DNA of 64,000 nt, taken from contig CM049313.1 of assembly GCA_026874595.1 (NCBI GenBank), positions 30,936,008-31,000,007 on the forward strand, given 5' to 3'. The position numbers and the translations under genes are program-made. Position 1 is the first letter of the stretch; each line of letters begins with the position of its first letter. Positions 21,866-34,013 of this stretch are shown here, piece by piece. Source of the stretch: Sipunculus nudus (Eukaryota; Annelida; Sipuncula; Golfingiida; Sipunculidae). The notes below the pieces were generated by a model. It was given only the letters and a program-made list of their open reading frames with translations, was not told the origin of the DNA and made no database searches.

Positions 21866-23839
21866 CAGATGTTTTTCCCTAGATCACAACATCAGTATAA
21901 ACTAATACATGTGTCAGTTGTATGTCAAATTCCATGGCTCATGGGACACTTTTTTTTGCAAATGCAATACAAATTCTAATGCCTAATTACAGTTATTTGT
22001 GGATTTAGATTTTACAAATAGTGTTATAAAAAAATATTAAGCTATCACCTCATTTCCATATGCTAGGTCTTCTGAGCCCTGTGGTCATCATAATCATCAT
22101 TTAGACGGATATGGATATAATCTTATATATTTAAATATGTAGAGTACTGTGTTATCTACTGATTTGGTGTAAAGATTGATAAAACCATGAAAAATCTCAT
22201 GGGGCTGATCTGAAGTGACCATAATGATTATACCCCAACACAGACATAAGCATTTTTAATCTCATAAGTTTTATTTATTAAACTTCCATGCAAGCTCTCT
22301 AGAAATATGTTCATTGAAAGCTTTCCTAACATAATATATCTTAGATATTTATATTTTTTAAAACATTCATGTATCATAATAATGATTGCATAAAAAATGC
22401 ATGAAAAATTCAGGATTTAATAAATGAGATTATCATATAGTTGAAATGGATTCAGGCCACAATTTTCATTTAATATGAAGTGTAATGTATACCTAATTTG
22501 CTTGTTTTAAAATGCTTATAAATTTGGTTTATTTATATTTAAAAAAAGAAAATTTTGATTTTTTTTAACACCCTCTTTATTTCAGTTAATGAATTAAATG
22601 TGTATTATTATAGTTTGTTTAAATCATCTCCATATTTTCCTAACGTGATTATCTACATGGTTTCATACGTTCCCTGTTGGTATTTTCACATGAATATTAC
22701 TGACACTGACTAAATACTGACACTTATATAAATATGTAATCATAAGAGGCTCAGGACTGCATCTTTTTTTGTAGCTCATAAAAGCACAAAGGCAACTCCT
22801 TATATGTATTATGTATATTTATCAAATAGTGATAAACAAACAAAATTAAACAGTTGCCTTATTACTATGTGCTAGAATGTAATACAAATATTTTCATGAT
22901 CAGTTTCAGCTGAGTGCTCTAACCCACAGGGTCCACAGAAGTCCTATATTTTAAAAAAAGTGCTTACCAGTTTTTCTATTTCAAGGTCGTAGAAAATGTT
23001 TATGTGTTTGTCCAATTCACTCTTCTTTGTTTAAGAAGTTAGTAATGGGACTGAAAGCACGTAGTCACATACAGCAGAAAGTGTTGCCATGTGACACCAT
23101 GGCACCATCTGTTCCTCTTGTATCATGGTAACACAAACAAACTGAGCAACAGCTGTTACACAAATATTATTTGTTTGTGCAGGTAAAATTGAAACATTTG
23201 CAGAATATTACACAAAACAGCATAAAACCATCTGAGATGGGTACTGAGGTCATTGTCTGCCTATAGGAATTGCAATCATTACACAGACAAAGATCAAGCC
23301 TATCTTTGAAGTGTTAGCAGAGATCCTGACCTTGTACCTGCTGATTTTTCTTTGTCTACAAGAATCTTGCATTCCCATATTGGCACATTAAAGCTCTTGG
23401 TTCATGTCATGAAGCTCAAGGAACATTTCGTTTGGAGTCCTTGGCATTGGATGAAATTTATACCATGTATGATGTGTGTTAATAGCTAACCAGACACATC
23501 TTGGCTGATATGATCAAAGCAACGTTGAGCCAGTCAGTCTTCACAACAACACAGTCATATCAATTATTCAGGGCTGCAGAAGGTCAGAGGCAGATGGCAG
23601 TGGGGGACACACCATCTAATACTAGTTTATTATGTTGGCCAGCTGGTGCATTCATGATTCAAGGACAATTTAAATCTAAAATGTTATTGAATAACTGACT
23701 CTCTAGTCAAAGGATCAAAATGAGTTGAGCCATAATGTTAATGATACATTTGTGTAGACACATTATTCATTGTTATGAAGATCCATAAAGTGAGATCTTT
23801 AGTCATGCATTCTTATGTTAGCAGAGCTACAAAGTGTTA
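21866..23839. other. AT-rich DNA, no gene supported
   Basis: No exon, RNA gene or clear repeat copy was recognised in about 2 kb. A family-like phrase CAGCTGAGTGCTCTAACCCA at about 22908 may be a decayed right end. Confidence 0.4.
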
Positions 23840-24428
23840 AACTTCTGACTTGGCATTCTGCCAGGCAACAAAGGAACTTCTGACTAGCCTTTCCGGCAGG
23901 CTAATAAAGAAACTTCTGACTTGCCTGTCTGACAGGCTAACAAAAAAACTTCTGACTTGCCTCTCTGACAGGCTAACAAAGAAACTTCTGACTTGCCTGT
24001 CTGACAGGCTTACAAAAAAACTTTTGACTTGCCTTTCTGACAGGCTAACAAAGAAACTTCTTACTTGCCTGTCTGATACACTAACAAAAAAACTTCTGAC
24101 TTGGCATTCTGCAAGGCTAACACAGAAAAATCTTACTTGCCTTTCTGACAGACTAACACAGAAACATCTGACTTACCCTTCTGTCAAGCTAACAAAAAAA
24201 AACATCTGACTTGCCTTTCTGACAGGCTAACAAAGAAACATCTGACTTGGCATTCTGCCAGGCTAACAAAGAAACTTCTGACCTGCCTTTCTGACAGTCT
24301 AACATAGAAACTTCTGACTTGCCTTTCTGCCAGGCTAATGAAGAAACTTCTGACTTGCCTTTCTGACAGGCTAACAAAGAAACTTCTGACTTGACTTTCT
24401 GACATAGAACTCTGACAGGCTGACATTT
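23840..24428. repeat. 36-bp minisatellite, about 16 copies
   Basis: The unit is AACTTCTGACTTGCCTGTCT followed by GACAGGCTAACAAAGA, with many single-base variants. The 36-bp length keeps frames open on both strands (119, 83 and 80 codons), which is a consequence of the periodicity. Confidence 0.93.
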
Positions 24429-24429
24429 A

Positions 24430-25390
24430 AGTTTCTTCACCCTGCCTTCATTTCTAACATAGAATTCTGAGAGGCTAAAAGTTTGTCTTTACCCTGACCT
24501 CTGACTTAGCTTTTTGAGAGGCTGACAATGTTTTCTTTATCCTGCCTTCATTTCTTAAATAGAATTCTGAGAGGATAACAGTCTTTCTTTTCTCTGACCT
24601 CTGACTAAGCAATTTGAGAGGCTGACAATTTTATCTTTACCCTGACTTCATGGCTCACATAGAATTCTGAGAGGATAACAGTCTTTCTTTACCCTGACCT
24701 CTGACTAAGCAATTTGAGAGGCAGACAATGTTTTCTTTACCCTGACTTCATGTCTCACATAGAATTCTGAGAGGATAACAGTCTTTCTTTACCCTGACCT
24801 CTGACTAAGCAATTTGAGAGGCTGACAATGTTTTCTTTACCCTGACTTAATGGCTCACATAGAATTAATTCTGAGAGGCTAACAGTTTTTCTTTACCCTG
24901 ACCTCTGACTTAGCTTTTTGAGAGGCTGACAATGTTTTCTTTATCCTGCCTTCATTTCTAAAATAGAATTCTGAGAGGATAAAAGTCTTTCTTTAACTGA
25001 CCTCTGACTAAGCAATTTGAGAGGCTGACAATGTTTTCTTTACCCTGACTTCATGGCTCACATAGAATTCTGAGAGGATAACAGTCTTTCTTTACCCTGA
25101 CCTCTGACTAAGCAATTTGAGAGGCTGACAATGTTTTCTTTACCCTGACTTCATGGCTCACATAGAATTCTGAGAGGATAACAGTCTTTCTTTACCCTGA
25201 CCTCTGACTAAGCAATTTGAGAGGCTGACAATGTTTTCTTTACCCTGACTTTACGGCTCACATAGAATTCTGAGAGGATAACAGTCTTTCTTTACCCTGA
25301 CCTCTGACTAAGCAATTTGAGAGGCTGAAAATGCTTTCTTAACTCTGACTTCATGGCTCACACAGAATTCTGAGAGGATAACAGTCTTTC
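24430..25390. repeat. 100-bp minisatellite, about 9.6 copies
   Basis: The unit consists of two related halves: GAGAGGCTGACAATGTTTTC... with CCTGACTTCATGGCTC, and GAGAGGATAACAGTCTTTCT... with CCTGACCTCTGACTAAGC. The period is exactly 100 bp in the centre (for example 25021 to 25121). The halves also resemble the adjacent 36-bp unit (CTGACAGGCTAACA), suggesting common origin. Confidence 0.92.
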
Positions 25391-27261
25391 AGTCACGGTA
25401 AACTCAGCTTTTTTTTTGATTAATCAGATGTTATTTTCTTTAAAGATTCATGCCAGACTTATGGTGCTTTTGCCAGTTGTTTTTCTAACTCAAGCTGTGT
25501 TCAAAATATTGTTTAATGACTACTTTTAGACATAGGAGCACAAATAACACACCTAATAATTTCTTCATTAAGCACCTGATGATTTCCAACTTTATGAAAG
25601 TTATGCAAAATCTATGTACTAATACTTCAAACCTTTATCACGTCATGTTAAATGGATTCTTATACACAATACAATGTACCATGTGTAAAGTGAAAAGCAT
25701 ATATTTGCTTACTGAAAAGGATGTAAAAAGTAATGAAAGGTATTTTTTTTACTAATAGTCTATTGAGCTGAAAGGAATTTGCTTAGTGATGTGTGTTTAT
25801 TAGCTTAAAATCTTGCTAAATAGTACATACCAAAGGGAATAAGGATTGTTGTGTAATTTTCTAAAAGTGAGTAACCATTGCAGTAGTGAATCAGTGGACT
25901 TATCTGGGATACATGCTTGAAAAGCTTTAATAACCTGAGTTTGAACCAGTATTTGGGTTAGAGCCATATTGTTTCCGTTCGGAGCATTTACTGCAGAGTC
26001 TGTGTCATCTGTTGCCAGTGTTACATCATGGTGGGTCCGGTTTCGAGTCATTTTGCTGATAAGACTGAAGTGCATCTTGCTTGCTGTGTTTTCTTGGTAC
26101 AGCCTAAGACAGGTCCAATACATTGTAAAATGTGGTATTTATTAAGGAGCTTTCAGTGTTCCCTTTTTGGAAAGACTGTAAAATTCACAATTGTCCCCAT
26201 TGCTGGCCTTCAGAAGTGCCAGTGGGAAAAGTCTGCTTATTGACCTGAGCGCTAGATGATGGCTTCATTGGGATTCAGTTAAGTTATTGAGTCCCTTACA
26301 AGAGCAATGGAGAGGAAGAAGTGTGACTCAATTACACTCAGGCAGTGGGAGTTATCTTGGGTCCAGTGGCTGCTGTTTCTGCTCTTATTATAATTGAGTA
26401 TCATTGCTTGGTTTACAGGTGATGGGATGGCTTCACATGAGACAGTGTGAACACACCTCCAAAGGAAGCCTAATTAGTCATCAGTTTAAGTGTCTGTTCA
26501 CACTCACATAAAACCCTCCGCTGTTGAACAAGCAGAGCTTGTCCTTCGCCTGCCAAGAAATGACTGTGGTTCTCCTGGTTGGTTGGTGTTGTGGTTATGT
26601 GTTGATATTGATTGACTAAGCTGAGACTGAAGATTGTCATACTGGTATTTAGAGACTCGCTTACTGAACATGTTAACACCTGATGTTCATTCATTCTGCT
26701 TCTAGCATGTATAAATATAAAAGACAAATATGTAAAACAAACACACATGCCATCCACTAACAGCTTGGACACATATACAAACATTATAGATCTGGAAACT
26801 TCAAACTAAAAATCCAGACAGACCCTGGTGAAACCTCCTTTTACCTGAGTGAAGTAACATAGACCTTTCTTCTGTCAGCAGTAGGGCTGAAATCACTTTT
26901 GGTACCCTCGATGTCAGTTTTTTGTTCAAGGATGCTTGCAGAACAAATATTTTGTGAACATGCAAAGTCTGAAAAATTTTGAACAGTTTGCATGTTGATC
27001 GTGGCTCACCTTGATGTATACACTTATGTCTGTTGATCAAGGTTAACCTTGATATATTCTTTGTATTTTGATAATACAGAGCTATATTTATTGGTTACAA
27101 GAGACAGGTGGCAGCACTTTATATATATATATATATATACTTAATAAGAACAAATTAAGTACACATACAGTTTTGTAGAAATTCTTAACTCCTTTTTATC
27201 ACCCATTAATGAAAACTGCAGATCAAATATCCAAGCAATAGCAAAAGAGAATTTACTCATT
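25391..27261. other. No gene supported; short TA tract
   Basis: A 107-codon minus frame at 25800-26123 has non-repetitive, protein-like composition, but no matching splice signals or known domain. A (TA)n tract of about 20 bp lies at 27119-27139. Otherwise nothing is recognised. Confidence 0.4.
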
Positions 27262-27930
27262 TTTAGCACGGCTGACAATAAGTCATCTGAACTATAGTGA
27301 CGGCTGTTTGTCCGTCATCCGTCTGGCCGTCCAGCCATCCATCAGGATATCCATTAGCAAGGCACGTTTTGAAACTATTGGACCTATACGAATCCATAAA
27401 TTTTTAAAGAAATCTATTTTCTGTTAAATAATTTTAGCAATTAAATATAACTTAATCCATCAGTATGCATGCATAAATTGATAATATATGAGCCAACATA
27501 TGTATTAATAAAGGCACAATTTAAAATTGTGAATTCTAATCAAGTATTATTTTCAGATATTTTTTTTGTTTTGCAAATTAAAAGATATATTTTTGTGGTG
27601 AAAAATAAATACATTTATATCCATAATGTGTTGTTATCTTACAGAATTGAGATATATGTTATATTGGGAATGTTTAAAAACGAGGATCTAATGCAAACAC
27701 TTGTTCATTATTTTTCTGCCTCAGCAGAATGGGAGATAAAGTGATCAGCTTTGTTTGTCTGCCAGTCTGTCCATTTTTAAATATTCAGTAATTGGGATTT
27801 AACTTTTTTACCCTGTAAGCACTGTTGAACAAAGCAATACAAACTGCATATCTGCATTTGATATTATTTTAGATTTTTACCTTTAAGGTCAACTTCAGCT
27901 GAGCACATTGACCCATGGGTCCCTTGTTAA
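27262..27930 (+). mobile_element. Internally deleted copy of family A repeat
   Basis: The left end TTTTTAGCACGGCTGACAAT and right end GCTGAGCACATTGACCCATG / GGTCCCTTGTT are both present. The central part found in the 1.9-kb copy at 34691-36596 is absent: sequence jumps from the GTCCGTC region to the block AAAGATATATTTTTGTGGTG. At 0.67 kb it looks like a deletion derivative. Confidence 0.75.
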
Positions 27931-28433
27931 TTTAATGTAATCACCCCAGGAAATGTCTTTTCAAACTGAGGTTTAAAGTAATTAAAATTTAATAAAATAC
28001 CATTTGAGCCTCACTAAAATTTACCCCCAAAACTGAAGATCCTTTCATTTCTTATAATAAGCAACAATTTGGCGCAAGCTGTTGGAGCCCAGTGAGATAC
28101 AGGCTTAACCCTTGCATTTGTAACATTTCTTGACTGGGAAATAGTTATTATAATATTATGATTTAGTGTTGAATACTAAATGCATGTGCACCATGAGTAG
28201 ACAAGGTCCAAATATAAATGTTGATAATCATGTTAAACAAGAGCATGAGCAAAATAAGTTCCAACAGTTTATGCAAGTTTTATCTGCTTGCTGCAATGTT
28301 GCATTTTTGACGTGTAATGGTCAGCAACTTGTGTGGGTAGAAGCATAAGTTGAAGAACATCAGAGTGCAGAATCTAGAGAAAAAATAAAAACAACTTTAT
28401 GACATACGTGTATTCCATCAAGACTATACTCAC
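27931..28433. other. Probable intron sequence downstream (minus strand) of the Ig exon
   Basis: It begins, read on the minus strand, with the GTGAGT donor at 28433 and continues without recognisable coding. The next exon, expected to supply the Ig-domain tryptophan, was not found. Confidence 0.5.
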
Positions 28434-28549
28434 AGTTTTGGTGCCAAGATGCTCCACTTGACATTTGAGGACTGCCCGATCCCCAGGGCTCACTGTCACA
28501 TTTTGTTTGGTGGGTTTGAAGATGGGATCTTCATGACGAATTCTACATT
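28434..28549 (-). CDS. Internal exon of an Ig-domain cell-surface protein (Dpr/DIP/lachesin-like), partial gene
   Basis: Read on the minus strand, a pyrimidine-rich tract ending TTTTTTTTCAG precedes the exon and GTGAGT follows it, so both splice sites fit consensus. A CTGAC-type branch-point candidate lies about 35-40 bases upstream. The 116-bp exon begins with two bases that finish a codon (upstream intron phase 1), then encodes 38 complete residues (downstream intron phase 0). Residues 6-16 are EDPIFKPTKQN, and the segment GDRAVLKCQVEHLGTKT holds the B-strand cysteine (residue 29) of an Ig domain. The partner tryptophan and second cysteine would lie in later exons. The V-x-x-LG-x-K pattern after the cysteine resembles the first Ig domain of Dpr, DIP and lachesin proteins, which in insects and nematodes act as extracellular neuronal recognition molecules. 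Family placement is from memory of the motif. Exact orthology, and whether it is Dpr-like or DIP-like, is inference. No other exon of this gene was recognised here. Confidence 0.78.
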
Positions 28550-28582
28550 CTGAAAAAAAATAAGAAGAATGTGGATTTGTCA

Positions 28583-30092
28583 GGTCAGCAGATGAAGTGA
28601 TGATAGTGTGGTCAACAGGAGAAGTAATGATAGTGTGGTCAGCAGCTGTGATGATAGTGTGTGGTCAACAGCAGCTGTGATGATAGTGTGTGGTCAGCAG
28701 CAGAAGGTGTGATAATGTGTGGCCAACAGCAGCTGTGATGATAATGTGTGGTCAGCAGTAGAAGGTATGATAATGTGTATCCAACAGCAGCTGTGATGCT
28801 GGTGTGTGGCCAGCAGCAGAAGGTATGATAATGTGTGGCCAAAAGCAGCTGTGATGATAGTGTGTGGCCAGCAGCAGAAGGTATGATAATGTGTGGCCAA
28901 CAGCAGCTGTGATGATAATGTGTGGTCAGCAGTAGAAGGTATGATAATGTGTGGCCAACAGCAGCTGTGATGATAATGTGTGGTCAGCAGTAGAAGGTAT
29001 GATAATGTGTGGCCAACAGCAGCTGTGATGATAATGTGTGGTCAGCAGTAGAAGGTATGATAATGTGTGGCCAACAGCAGCTGTGATGATAATGTGTGGT
29101 CAGCAGTAGAAGGTATGATAATGTGTGGCCAACAGCAGCTGTGATGATATTGTGTGGTCAGCAGTAGAAGCTATGATAATGTGTGGCCAACAGCAGCTGT
29201 GATGATAATGTGTGGTCAGCAGTAGAAGGTATGATAATGTGTGGCCAACAGCAGCTGTGATGATAATGTGTGGTCAGCAGTAGAAGGTATGATAATGTGT
29301 GGCCAACAGCAGCTGTGATGATAATGTGTGGTCAGCAGTAGAAGGTATGATAATGTGTGGCCAACAGCAGCTGTGATGATAATGTGTGGTCAGCAGTAGA
29401 AGGTATGATAATGTGTGGCCAACAGCAGCTGTGATGATAATGTGTGGTCAGCAGTAGAAGGTATGATAATGTGTGGCCAACAGCGGCTGTGATGATAATG
29501 TGTGGTCAGCAGTAGAAGGTATGATAATGTGTGGCCAACAGCAGCTGTGATGATAATGTGTGGTCAGCAGTAGAAGGTATGATAATGTGTGGCCAACAGC
29601 AGCTGTGATGATAATGTGTGGTCAGCAGTAGAAGGTATGATAATGTGTGGCCAACAGCAGCTGTGATGATAATGTGTGGTCAGCAGTAGAAGGTATGATA
29701 ATGTGTGGCCAACAGCAGCTGTGATGATATTGTGTGGTCAGCAGTAGAAGGTATGATAATGTGTGGCCAACAGCGGCTGTGATGATAATGTGTGGTCAGC
29801 AGTAGAAGGTATGATAATGTGTGGCCAACAGCAGCTGTGATGATATTGTGTGGTCAGCAGTAGAAGGTATGATAATGTGTGGCCAACAGCGGCTGTGATG
29901 ATAATGTGTGGTCAGCAGTAGAAGGTATGATAATGTGTGGCCAAAAGCAGCTGTGATACTAGTGTGTGGTCAGCAGGAGGAGTGATGATAGTGTGGTCAG
30001 CAGGAGAAGGGTTGATAGTGTGTGGTCAACCGGAGCTGTGATAATATTAATAGTGTTTGTCAGCAGGAGCGGTGATGATAGTGTGGTCAGCA
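28583..30092. repeat. 58-bp minisatellite, about 26 copies, in the intron beside the Ig exon
   Basis: The unit is GTATGATAATGTGTGGCCAA, CAGCAGCTGTGATGATAATG, TGTGGTCAGCAGTAGAAG, itself two related halves (28 and 30 bp). The central copies are almost identical; the edge copies are diverged. It ends 33 bp before the Ig-exon boundary, just outside the polypyrimidine tract. Minus-strand open frames of 67-68 codons are by-products of the period. Confidence 0.95.
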
Positions 30093-31344
30093 CTTATCAT
30101 GGGGAGACGTGACACTTCCTGCATAAATGCAGTTTAAATGAGTAGTGTTGTGCTTTTCAACCAACTGTACTGACTTTTGGTCAGTTTTCATCATAATTTA
30201 ACCTTCAAGTTGGCTCAAAATAATGCACAAAAATTTGCATTATTGTGGGTAGTTGGTGACAAACTATGATATATATGCACTGCATATTATGCAGATGTTA
30301 AGAGAAGACGCATAAGAATAAAGAGTCATTTAATTCCACTTGAAACAAGAAAAATTGGACACAAAATAGCAAGCAGTTTTAAAAATTAATCCTAAGTAGA
30401 AGATAATAAATCCAATTCACAACCTGGTCATGACTGCTGTTATAGGTTTTGTTGTCATTGATCCTTTTAAAGTTGGCTGCAAGTCTGCAGTAGTTGCAGC
30501 AAAAAAAGAAGCATCTTTTCTTAACAAGTATAAATACAGAAAACAGTGTAACAGTGTGTACAGGAGACCTGACTACAGTGTCTGATCTCTGCCAATAAGA
30601 ATCATGAATTCAAGGGCATACAATTAAAGTTCATACATGTTACTTGAATAGCTGAGTCAGCATGTAGCTTCTTGTATATCCAGCCCCTGAAGAACCTTGC
30701 TTGTTGGTTGAATATAAGTTAAAAAGGTATCTGTTTTCAGGACTGGTCTGTTAAGGTGTGTATATTTTAACCTGGAGTCCCGCCTCCAAGTGGAATGTTA
30801 ATGTGAAAGAAGAAAAATGTAGCTGTCCTGGATCACATTGGAATGCAATGGTTATTGCCAATTTGACTTAAGCCACCAGGATGAGTCAAGAATAGGCCAC
30901 TGGAATTTAACTCATACAATCAAGTTATGGCAAGACTTGATGGGTCGGGGGAGTGAGTCGGGGCTGAGGTCCCACCCCAGGGGAAATTGAACTGAAGCAG
31001 GCAGGTGCTCAGGTCTTACCATTAAATACAGTCTCCCCCAGCACTAGGGCTGCTAATTGTTGGTAGGGCACCGAATTAGCAGCAGCCAATGAATATTTGA
31101 TGCCAGCTTCTCGCCAAATCTAGGCATGGCTTGCTGTATAACCTGGACTGAGAAACGCACAAAGACATAGTTGGCTGGTTGTTAGGGCTCCCGTAGACCT
31201 GCCTGGGTTATCAACATGGCGTGACACACCCTTCAAGTTGGCTCACATGTATAGCTGTTCAGTCATTTGTGTTTCCTGGTGATTTTTCCTGATCTAATGC
31301 TGTATTGCATGATCATATGTGGATGATAATTTTCTAATGTGTTT
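30093..31344. other. No gene seen; possible upstream intron
   Basis: No exon, RNA gene or repeat was recognised. A less AT-rich patch at 30890-31220 has no defensible splice pattern. If the Ig gene extends upstream on the minus strand, this would be its intron. Confidence 0.4.
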
Positions 31345-31741
31345 TAGCTCAGCTGATTATAAGGCAGATCAGCTATAGCAGTGGTCCTCAGTTTGTCTTT
31401 CTTATGTCTGCACATCTGTTAGACTGGCATGTTATGAAACCTTGGACCTACCTTGGTCCCCAAAATTTTACATGCAGTCAAGTATATTCCTAAGTTCTCC
31501 TACCATACCCAAAACTGGGTCATTGCAATTTCTGTTCCTTTTAGAAATAATGGAAAAACTTCCATATCCTTTTAAAACCACTGCTGTTATCTTGTTCATA
31601 TTTGGCATAAATATATTCCTCCATGTATATTTCCCATGTACTTATCATAAATCAGGTCAGTATTGCATAATTTGAAAACAATATGGACCAGAAGATAATG
31701 TACCTTTTCAAAACAGCTAGAAAAATATATACTGTTGATCC
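31345..31741 (+). mobile_element. Partial copy of family A repeat
   Basis: It starts TTTAGCTCAGCTGATTATAAG, continues with CCATACCCAAAACTGGGTCA and a CATAAATATATTCCTCCATG / TATATTTCCCATGTACTTATC block, then abuts a family B copy. Confidence 0.65.
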
Positions 31742-32410
31742 CTTTTGAGTGAACCTGCGAGCTTACATGATTGTGTGGCATTGTCTGTAGTCTGTACTTT
31801 AACCCATACTTTCTCAAATACGGCAGGAGCAAGCATCAACAAATTTTATGCAAAAACTCATCTAAAATCTGAGTCAGATTTTGCTTATATTTGGCTATCT
31901 GCATTGACTTAGAATTTATAGGGAAAAAGCTAAAAAATTCTTTGACGACAAAATTGTCCAGCCAAATTATTAAATATTTCACAGAAATAATCCCAGAAAC
32001 TAATTCTCTCAAGTGTGTTCTAATGGTTCCAGTTCGGTAATTTTTCACTGAGTTACAGGAAGCTGAACTTAGTCATTTGGCCAAAAGGCAAAAAAAATAC
32101 AATCTCAGAATCGGCTGGAGCCATCATCTCTCAATTTTATGCAAATGTTTTCACATGAGTCATATTTGATATTAAGGTATTTGTGGCACCACCTGCATTG
32201 GCCTCTTTTGTATGGGCGTCATTGGTCATCGGTATAATAACTCGTAATTTCTTAAGAAAGCAGGAGCTAGCATCACTAAATTTTATGCAAATATCAGTCA
32301 TTTGTCAAATGTTTATGGGATTGAACTTCTTGTGGTGCCACCTGTATTTGCCTGTGCTTTACATGCAAAAACCTTGCTATTTAAGGACCTATCAGGTTCT
32401 ACTTTAAAAA
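31742..32410 (+). mobile_element. Interspersed repeat copy, family B
   Basis: It starts GAGTGAACCTGCGAGCTTAC and matches the reverse complement of 2695-3205 over about 470 bp (TTCCAGTTCGGTAATTTTTC, CACTGAGTTACAGGAAGC, GGCACCACCTGCATTGG). A second round of ATTTTATGCAAAT...GTGGTGCCACCTG follows, to about 32350, suggesting internal tandem modules. Confidence 0.65.
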
Positions 32411-32810
32411 TATTTTAAACTGAGGGCTCCAATAGTCTTCTGCAAAACTGTTGTTTCAAAGTGTGTAACATTAAAAATTATGTGGCCTTTGTTCAAGTTT
32501 ATTTAAATGGTTTTTGGCTGAATTATTGGAGATTTAACAATGATAGGACTGGTAAACAAAGCTTGTTTATTAGATTTATTGTAGTAACAGACTGAGCTCT
32601 GTGGGTTTATAAGCAGTGCTGTACAGGCAACATAAATAATTTGTGTCCATATCCATCTTATGTGTAAGATAAATCCATGAATAAAATATAGCTGTATTCT
32701 GATTTTGCTTTTAATAGGCATCTGTTATCATTCTGAAGGTTTTTGATGAAAAATCTTATGAAAATGCCAGCATGAAAAAAGCATTGTAGCCAAAGTCTTT
32801 TAGTATGTGT
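32411..32810. other. AT-rich DNA, no gene seen
   Basis: No exon, RNA gene or repeat family is recognised between the family B copy and the two hairpins. Confidence 0.35.
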
Positions 32811-32817
32811 AAACAGA

Positions 32818-32942
32818 TTTGGCAGCAGGCCAAGATTTTGTCTGTATCTATAAAAAGCTTGGCTTACTGCCAAACTATTTCAGATTTGGCAGTAGGCCAA
32901 GTTTCAGTCTGATTTTGTTTGTAGCTTTGGCAGACTGCCAAA
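32818..32942. repeat. Two adjacent 57-bp hairpins in a 67-bp tandem duplication
   Basis: TTTGGCAGCAGGCCAAG pairs with CTTGGCTTACTGCCAAA (32818-32874). The tandem copy TTTGGCAGTAGGCCAAG pairs with CTTTGGCAGACTGCCAAA (32885-32942). Similar TTGGCAG/CTGCCAA words occur near 2262-2510. Confidence 0.7.
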
Positions 32943-33560
32943 TGTATCAGATAAGGCAAATGGTCAAGAATTCAGTCAGTGCAGCCAGTTACAGGTCAAG
33001 TATTCACTCAGTTAAGTATCTGCACCTGCACTTTAGATTTGGTTCACTTGGGGTCAGCTGCCTTTACCAGTTAAGCTTGGTCATCCAATTGACCTGACTG
33101 TGAAGTTTGATGTATCAGCCTGAAATTGTGGGTGTCTATACATCTCGGATAGCTTTGTCTACACAAGACTGGTAGTTTGCACAGTGTTTGTCCAGTGTTT
33201 GTCCCTGCTTATTTCTCAGGAGTGATTTGATATGTCAGCCTAAAATTGTGCATGTCCATACACATTGAATAATTTTGTTGTATCTAAGCGCTGTTAATTT
33301 ATGTTTCACAGCTTGTCCACATAAGCATTCAATATTCTATAATCTGAAATTTTAAACCAGTTGATCAAAAACTAGGTTTTATTTAAGTTTTCAAGCACCA
33401 TGTCAAGTATTGTTTACATCAAGCCTCCCCAGTTCAGTGGTATGCAGTGTGCTTGAGCTACCCCTCAAGCCCCTAGGCTGTTATGTAATCACTTCACCCT
33501 TTGAGAGCTCCCTTTGTCTAGATGAGCTGGGTCAGCCTGTATGGAGTAACTACCACAGAG
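32943..33560. mobile_element. Decayed family A-like fragments
   Basis: Recognisable family phrases appear near 33280-33420 (GTTTCACAGCTTGTCCACAT, AATCTGAAATTTTAAACCAG, CACCATGTCAAGTA). The rest is unrecognised. No gene is seen. Confidence 0.4.
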
Positions 33561-33562
33561 AG

Positions 33563-33566
<4 letters not shown>

Positions 33567-33624
<58 letters not shown>
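33567..33624. repeat. (CT)n microsatellite
   Basis: This is an uninterrupted CT run of about 58 bp, continued by CCCTCTCCCTCC. Open frames through it (Ser-Leu or Arg-Glu runs) are artefacts of the dinucleotide repeat. Confidence 0.95.
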
Positions 33625-33628
<4 letters not shown>

Positions 33629-33839
33629 CTCTCCCTCCCTCCCTCCACCCCATTCTGTTGACAGTGACTATAAACAAGTGGAAGCTAATATATTTTCTTC
33701 AGCAACCAGCAGTTGCCACAGAGACTCCACCCCCCCCCCCCCCCCACCTCCAATACACATGACTAATGAACAAGATATATCATATATAATCATATCATTT
33801 CAATGTTAAATTCATTTTTTGTTGAGACTTGAAAAATTT

Positions 33840-34013
33840 TGAAATCTTTATTTAAACAAAAATCAGTACCTTAAATTTGCCCATTATTGGCAATGACCTG
33901 TTTTTTTCCTTTAGGTACTGTGGACTTATTTTTCACAGCATGTACACATAAGATTTTAATCAGTTATACACTGAAATTTGAAAATAAAGCTCCAAAATTA
34001 GGCTAGTTATTGA
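33840..34013 (+). mobile_element. Middle fragment of family A repeat
   Basis: It contains TTTTTTCCTTTAGGTACTGT, ATTTTTCACAGCATGTACAC and AAATTTGAAAATAAAGC, matching the interior of the 1.9-kb copy at about 35260-35400. Neither end is present. Confidence 0.55.

Noticed and set aside
25800-26123. 107-codon minus-strand frame with protein-like composition
   Set aside because: No consensus acceptor/donor pair frames it, and no domain is recognised.
27469-27744. 91-codon frame
   Set aside because: It lies inside a family A repeat copy; the corresponding regions of other copies are not open.
28583-30092. CRISPR-like regular array
   Set aside because: Units abut directly with no unique spacers, and the context is eukaryotic. 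It is a minisatellite.
33410-33809. Ser-Leu and Arg-Glu open frames
   Set aside because: They are produced by the (CT)n microsatellite.
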